Positions 59,960 through 64,000 of a DNA stretch of 64,000 bases are shown in pieces (within the stretch, counting starts at the first letter, position 1; each line of letters opens with the position of its first letter). Position numbers and translations under genes: made by a program. This DNA comes from QQWI01 sp964522015 (GTDB lineage Bacteria > Bacillota > Clostridia > Peptostreptococcales > Acidaminobacteraceae): the NCBI GenBank assembly GCA_964522015.1, contig CAZFST010000018.1, positions 1 through 64,000 on the forward strand. Reading direction: 5' to 3'. The notes under the pieces were generated by a model that was not told the DNA's origin, made no database searches, and saw only the letters and a list, made by a program, of their open reading frames with translations.

Positions 59960-60669
59960 CAGATCATCCCTTTTTTAAGAAGTTTGCGCTGTTTCTCAAA
60001 AATCACCGCTACTAATTTACGCTGCAAATGTAAATCAATATTTATGAACTTTATACCCAAATCATAGCGTTCAACCACATCTTCTAAAAGAAAACTACGA
60101 ACAATTTGACATTCTACATCATATTTTTCGTTTTCGAGAACAAAACTCATTCTATACGTTTCACCGGGCTGTAAATTTCTCTTACTGTGTACACGCATCC
60201 CCCCAGCGCTGAGGTCTTTTACAATCACTGAGAATTGTTTATACAAAGGGACAACCTGTTTAATGATTTTCCCTTGATGAAATAATTCCTCAACACCTTC
60301 ACCGTCTGGGATTGAAATAATCGCATCTTCAATTAAAGACAAACGAAAGAATTCTCGCCTTTGAGATTTCTTTACGTCACTAACTCGTAATATATGTATC
60401 CTTACAATCTGATCAACTTTATCTCTGCTTACCACCATACCTACAAACTGATAGAGACCACTTTCTTCATCTGGATGGAACATTCGATAGCGCTCGCCTG
60501 GATTTAAAGATATGATTCGGCCTTTGAACATCGGACAGCTAACAATAATCTTATTAGCATTAACAAACTCTAAGACTTCAGTCTTCAGATTTTGTATTTC
60601 TTGATCTATAAAGATTTCCATATAAATCTCATCACCTAAATTTAAGGTGTTAAGAAAATCTCCCGACAT
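59959..60669 (-). CDS. ycgR: PilZ c-di-GMP-binding flagellar brake protein (YcgR-like)
   Basis: A 236-residue protein with an N-terminal YcgR-type domain and a C-terminal PilZ domain. The c-di-GMP motifs are RxxxR (REFFR, residues 105-109) and DxSxxG (DLSAGG, 152-157). On binding c-di-GMP such proteins slow the flagellar motor. The longest ORF starts at 60687 over the ribosome site. The ATG at 60669 has GGAGG 5 nt upstream and is chosen. It lies between flhG and cheB, as YpfA-like genes do in clostridia. Confidence 0.9.
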   Translation of the reverse strand: MSGDFLNTLNLGDEIYMEIFIDQEIQNLKTEVLEFVNANKIIVSCPMFKGRIISLNPGERYRMFHPDEESGLYQFVGMVVSRDKVDQIVRIHILRVSDVKKSQRREFFRLSLIEDAIISIPDGEGVEELFHQGKIIKQVVPLYKQFSVIVKDLSAGGMRVHSKRNLQPGETYRMSFVLENEKYDVECQIVRSFLLEDVVERYDLGIKFINIDLHLQRKLVAVIFEKQRKLLKKGMI

Positions 60670-60687
60670 ATCGGCCTCCATTTTCAT

Positions 60688-61572
60688 TTATGTGAATAAA
60701 CGCTTGACGAATACACTGAATTGATTCATTTCCTTAACATAACTACAATTATTCTCTAAATTATAAGCAATCAACTCAATACCTTTAGAAGCTATTGCAT
60801 GAGGTGCATAGAGCAGAAACGGCTTCTGTAATTTCACAGCTTTGATGACGCTAGGATCTTCCAATAAAATGCCTAAACTCTCTAAGTTTAAATGTAAAAA
60901 TCTTTGTGTTGCTGCGTTTATTTTATGAAACACATCATAACCTTCTTTATGCGTCTCTGCTTTATTGATGATGACACGAATGTTTTTATTGACGTGTGTA
61001 ATGTTTTTGATGACTGCGTATGCATCGGTTATACTTGTTGGGTCTGGAGTAATGACCATTATCACTTCTTGAGCTGCGTCGATAAATGATAAAACAGATT
61101 TATTGATACCTGCACCAGTATCGACTAAGATATAATCTGCTGTCTCATTAAGACTCTCTAAACTATTTACCAAACGTTGCATATCTTCATCTGCTAAATT
61201 AACCAAATCCATGACACCTGACCCACCGGAAATCAGTCGCAACCCTAATGGTCCATGAATTGTAATGTCCTCTAAAGTTTTCTGATGATGCAGTAAATGT
61301 AATAGATTGTATTTTGGTATTAATCCCAATATCACATCAATATTAGCTAATCCTAAATCAGCATCAATGATTACAACACGTTTGTTGAGCTTTGAAAGGG
61401 CTAGACCAAGATTTACAGTGATATTCGTTTTTCCGACGCCGCCTTTTCCACTGGAAATCGCGATCACACGGGCATCAGATTTCACAGAAGGTTGAGATAA
61501 ATCTTCAACTGATTGACGTGTGTCTTTGGCGTTAGATATAAGTTCTCGTAGCCTTTGAGCCTGATCTTTCAT
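60688..61572 (-). CDS. flhG: Flagellar number regulator FlhG (MinD-like ATPase)
   Basis: A 294-residue ParA/MinD-family ATPase. The N-terminal MKDQAQRLREL helix matches the DQAxxLR activator that stimulates FlhF GTPase. The deviant Walker A is KGGVGKT (43-49). A C-terminal amphipathic region may bind membrane. With FlhF it controls number and position of flagella. It starts 1 nt after the flhF stop. Confidence 0.95.
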   Translation of the reverse strand: MKDQAQRLRELISNAKDTRQSVEDLSQPSVKSDARVIAISSGKGGVGKTNITVNLGLALSKLNKRVVIIDADLGLANIDVILGLIPKYNLLHLLHHQKTLEDITIHGPLGLRLISGGSGVMDLVNLADEDMQRLVNSLESLNETADYILVDTGAGINKSVLSFIDAAQEVIMVITPDPTSITDAYAVIKNITHVNKNIRVIINKAETHKEGYDVFHKINAATQRFLHLNLESLGILLEDPSVIKAVKLQKPFLLYAPHAIASKGIELIAYNLENNCSYVKEMNQFSVFVKRLFT

Positions 61573-61573
61573 A

Positions 61574-62896
61574 TCACTCTCCTACTAATAGAGCTGCAAT
61601 TTTATCACCGTCTGAAATGGTTATATCATCAGGTACACTTTGACCATTTGTAAGAAATGCAATTGGTTTATTTGCTAAAAGTCTGGTGTTTAAAATATTA
61701 CCAAAAGAAGCCGCTTCATCGATTTTAGTGAAAATTAATTTGTAATCCGAAATGAATTGATAGGAATTCAAAATACTTTCAATATCTTGAAAACCTGTTG
61801 TTAAACTGATTACTAAAAAAAGTTCTGCATTAGGTGCATAGTTCAATAGACTTTGTAAATCTTCTTGTAATTCAGGACTTTTATGATTACGACCAGCAGT
61901 GTCAATCAGTATGAAATCACGATCTTGGAATTTACGCAAAACACTCTGCAGTTCTGAAGCCTCATAAATCACTTCTAAAGGCATACTGAGAATTTCGCTA
62001 TATGTCTTAAGCTGATCTACGGCAGCTATTCGATAGGTATCTGAGGTCACTAAACCAACTTTTTTTCCATCTACTAGCGAAAGTTTCGCCGCAATTTTAG
62101 CAAGAGTAGTCGTTTTTCCAACACCGGTAGGACCAATAAAAAAGTAAATTTGAGGTGCATTATGCATCAAATCGATCCGATAGGGTAAGCCAATCATATC
62201 CTTCACAATAACACGGGTGGCATTTCTTATGATACTATCCTGTTCACCACCCAATAATGACTGGCGTGTTAAAACAGCTAAAATTTTCGATATCGTGTCA
62301 GGTAATACCAACTGATCTTCAAGTCGGTTTCTAATCAATTTCACCATAGCATTTTCGATGTTTTCTTCAGCGATTAGCATTGGTTGATTCAACTCTGGTG
62401 CTGTTAATTCTCGAGATTGAAATGGCGCATTTACTCTTTGTACAACAGTCTGCATCATCTCAGTTAACTGCATCATTTGGGTTTTCAGAAGCGCGATTTC
62501 TTGGGTCTCTGTTGATTGAAATGAACCGCGCTGCTGCTCTTGTTCTATTGCATCTTTTCTTTCGGCTTGTCGTAAAATTTCAAGATCCCGTGCTTTTTCT
62601 AAATCCCTTGCTTTTTCTAGCTCCTTAGCCCGTTCAGCTAAAAGTACTTGTGTTGCTTCCCTAAGGTATTGATCAGTCGATGATTGCTGAATTTGACTTG
62701 GCTTTTGCTGCTTTTGTGGTTTATCTTGTTCATCAATTGCCGCAATAACTTCCACAAGGGGTTTTGAAAACCATCCCTTTAGTCCCTTTTGCTTTATCTT
62801 GCGGGTATGCAAAATGACAGCATCTCGACCTAGTTCCATCCGAATTTTTTGCATCGCTTCTTGAACATCATTGGCGATGTAACGCTTTACATTCAT
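61574..62896 (-). CDS. flhF: Flagellar biosynthesis GTPase FlhF
   Basis: A 440-residue SRP-type GTPase that marks the site of flagellar assembly. The N-terminal B domain (about 1-60) contains ELGRDAVILHTRKI. A Q/E/K-rich coiled coil (about 70-135) with a repeated EKARDL hexapeptide follows, then the NG domain with GPTGVGKTTTLAKIA (about 252-266) and the DTAGRNHK motif. It overlaps the flhA end by 4 nt (ATGA). Confidence 0.96.
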   Translation of the reverse strand: MNVKRYIANDVQEAMQKIRMELGRDAVILHTRKIKQKGLKGWFSKPLVEVIAAIDEQDKPQKQQKPSQIQQSSTDQYLREATQVLLAERAKELEKARDLEKARDLEILRQAERKDAIEQEQQRGSFQSTETQEIALLKTQMMQLTEMMQTVVQRVNAPFQSRELTAPELNQPMLIAEENIENAMVKLIRNRLEDQLVLPDTISKILAVLTRQSLLGGEQDSIIRNATRVIVKDMIGLPYRIDLMHNAPQIYFFIGPTGVGKTTTLAKIAAKLSLVDGKKVGLVTSDTYRIAAVDQLKTYSEILSMPLEVIYEASELQSVLRKFQDRDFILIDTAGRNHKSPELQEDLQSLLNYAPNAELFLVISLTTGFQDIESILNSYQFISDYKLIFTKIDEAASFGNILNTRLLANKPIAFLTNGQSVPDDITISDGDKIAALLVGE

Positions 62897-64000
62897 GCAA
62901 TACTCACCACCCCTACAGATTGAATATCAATGTCACTTTCAATTTCATTATAAGAAAGTACGATTAAATCTGGTATTGTACTTTCTGTTAGTTGTTTAAA
63001 ATAGAAACGAACAATCGGTGCCGTCAATACAATAGGTTGCTCGCCCATAGCTAACAATCCCTGTATTTGAACTGCTAAACTATTAATTATACCATTGGTG
63101 GTTTTAGGTTCCAGAGAAAGATAAGTGCCATTCTCGCCATGTTTTATGGAAGACATCAGTATTTCTTCAACATACTGATCTAAGGTAATTACCTTCGCAC
63201 GCTTATTTTGAATATACATGGCACTAATCTGTCTTTTTAGATTTTGGCGTACATATTCGGTCAATACATTGGGATCTCTGGTGACAGGTGCATAGTCTGC
63301 AAGGGTCTCGAGAATTGATACCAAATCACGAACCGAAACAAATTCTCGTAATAAATTCGCTAGTATCTTCTGAATATCACCGATTGACATCAAAGAAGGT
63401 ATCAATTCTTGCACAAGGGTATCATGATTTTCTTTTACATTTTCAATTAACTGTTTAACGTCTTGACGGGTTAAAAGCTCGTGAGCATGGCGCTTAATAA
63501 TTTCGGTTAGGTGTGTCGAGATAATGGAAGAGGGATCCACAACGGTGTAACCAAGTATCTCTGCTCTTTCTCGATCCTCTGCGCGAATCCACTTCGCTGG
63601 TAAACCAAAGGCAGGTTCCAGTGTATCAACCCCTTCAATTTCACCCTCAACCTGTCCAGGACTCATTGCTAAAAAATGATCAAATAAAATCGATCCAAAT
63701 GCTACACTTGCGCCTTTAATCTTCAAATTATACTGATTGGGCTCTAATTGTATATTGTCTCGTAATCGTATCATAGGGACAATCACACCAAATTCTAAAG
63801 CAATCTGCCTTCTAATCATGACCAAACGATCAAACAAGTCCCCCCCTTGATTTGGATCAGCAAGGGGTATAATACCATAACCAAATTCAAGTTCAATTGG
63901 ATCTACTTGAAGCAATGGTATAATATTTTCTGGTCTTCTGATATCGTCACCTTCACTGACTTCCCGAATTTGTTCTTCATCGGTGGCTTGTGACTGGGTT
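62893..64000 (-). CDS. flhA: Flagellar export apparatus protein FlhA, C-terminal part (cut by window edge)
   Basis: Only the cytoplasmic C-terminal domain is in the window, about 369 residues to the stop at 62893. The reading frame continues open past position 64000; the apparent start at 63915 is an internal TTG. QVDPIELEFGYG at the beginning of FlhA-C, VVDPSSIISTHL and the PIVLTAPIVRFYFKQL segment are family signatures. The N-terminal membrane part should lie beyond the window. It is the core of the type III export gate, upstream of flhF in the usual order. Confidence 0.96.
   Translation of the reverse strand, partial: TQSQATDEEQIREVSEGDDIRRPENIIPLLQVDPIELEFGYGIIPLADPNQGGDLFDRLVMIRRQIALEFGVIVPMIRLRDNIQLEPNQYNLKIKGASVAFGSILFDHFLAMSPGQVEGEIEGVDTLEPAFGLPAKWIRAEDRERAEILGYTVVDPSSIISTHLTEIIKRHAHELLTRQDVKQLIENVKENHDTLVQELIPSLMSIGDIQKILANLLREFVSVRDLVSILETLADYAPVTRDPNVLTEYVRQNLKRQISAMYIQNKRAKVITLDQYVEEILMSSIKHGENGTYLSLEPKTTNGIINSLAVQIQGLLAMGEQPIVLTAPIVRFYFKQLTESTIPDLIVLSYNEIESDIDIQSVGVVSIA

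Noticed and set aside
63915..63915. Start of a 340-residue FlhA at 63915
   Set aside because: The codon is an internal TTG; the frame stays open to the window edge with FlhA-like sequence, so the gene is cut by the window.

Overview
The window reads as chromosomal backbone of an anaerobic, flagellated, low-GC Firmicute of the class Clostridia. The evidence is a four-subunit 2-oxoacid:ferredoxin oxidoreductase, the classic rpsB-to-pnp information-processing gene order, a clostridial flagellar/chemotaxis operon with CheC, CheD and FapA, PolC, an IspG/IspH/Dxr isoprenoid route and AGGAGG-type ribosome binding sites. A Fusibacter or Acidaminobacter relative would fit, but the genus is a guess. 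I saw no rRNA, tRNA, CRISPR array, insertion sequence or prophage. Nearly all genes lie on the minus strand, as expected for one replichore arm read co-directionally with replication.

Layout. (1) 1-5.3 kb, mixed strands: a CC-motif HesB-like protein, a receiver-only response regulator, a membrane diguanylate cyclase, a Xer-type tyrosine recombinase, and an SOS locus. In the SOS locus lexA diverges from a LysM membrane protein and an HD hydrolase across three LexA boxes. (2) 5.3-14.5 kb: ynbB, hfq, miaA, mutL, mutS and miaB, in Bacillus-like order. (3) 14.7-25.7 kb: an XRE regulator, a stand-alone cheR, cmk-ispH-rpsA, korDABC-rpiR, GNAT-surE, and the divergent polyamine pair speE-speB. (4) 25.9-52.0 kb, reading right to left: rpsB-tsf, pyrH-frr-uppS-cdsA, dxr-rseP-ispG-polC, rimP-nusA-ylxR-ylxQ-infB-rbfA-nrnA-truB-ribF-rpsO, then pnp, an M16 protease, dut and lysC. 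(5) 52.2-64.0 kb: flhA (cut by the window edge), flhF, flhG, a PilZ protein, cheB, cheA, cheW, cheC, cheD, fliA, fapA and two small conserved proteins.

How the genes work together. Block 4 couples ribosome production, translation initiation, RNA maturation and decay, undecaprenyl and phospholipid precursor synthesis, and DNA replication. Block 5 sets flagellar number and position (FlhF/FlhG), brakes the motor through c-di-GMP (PilZ), runs chemosensory adaptation (CheA/W/B/C/D) and supplies the late flagellar sigma factor. Many adjacent genes overlap by 1-40 nt, which points to translational coupling. For eighteen genes I moved the start downstream of the longest ORF to the codon that has a proper Shine-Dalgarno sequence.

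The most unusual material is non-coding or repeat-based. It comprises a nested hairpin leader before pnp, a structured GC-rich island between the surE and speE promoters, and tandem repeats in UTRs at 10.17, 23.70, 25.88 and 47.55 kb. Coding tandem repeats occur in mutS, mutL and infB. The SOS operon appears to include an HD hydrolase.
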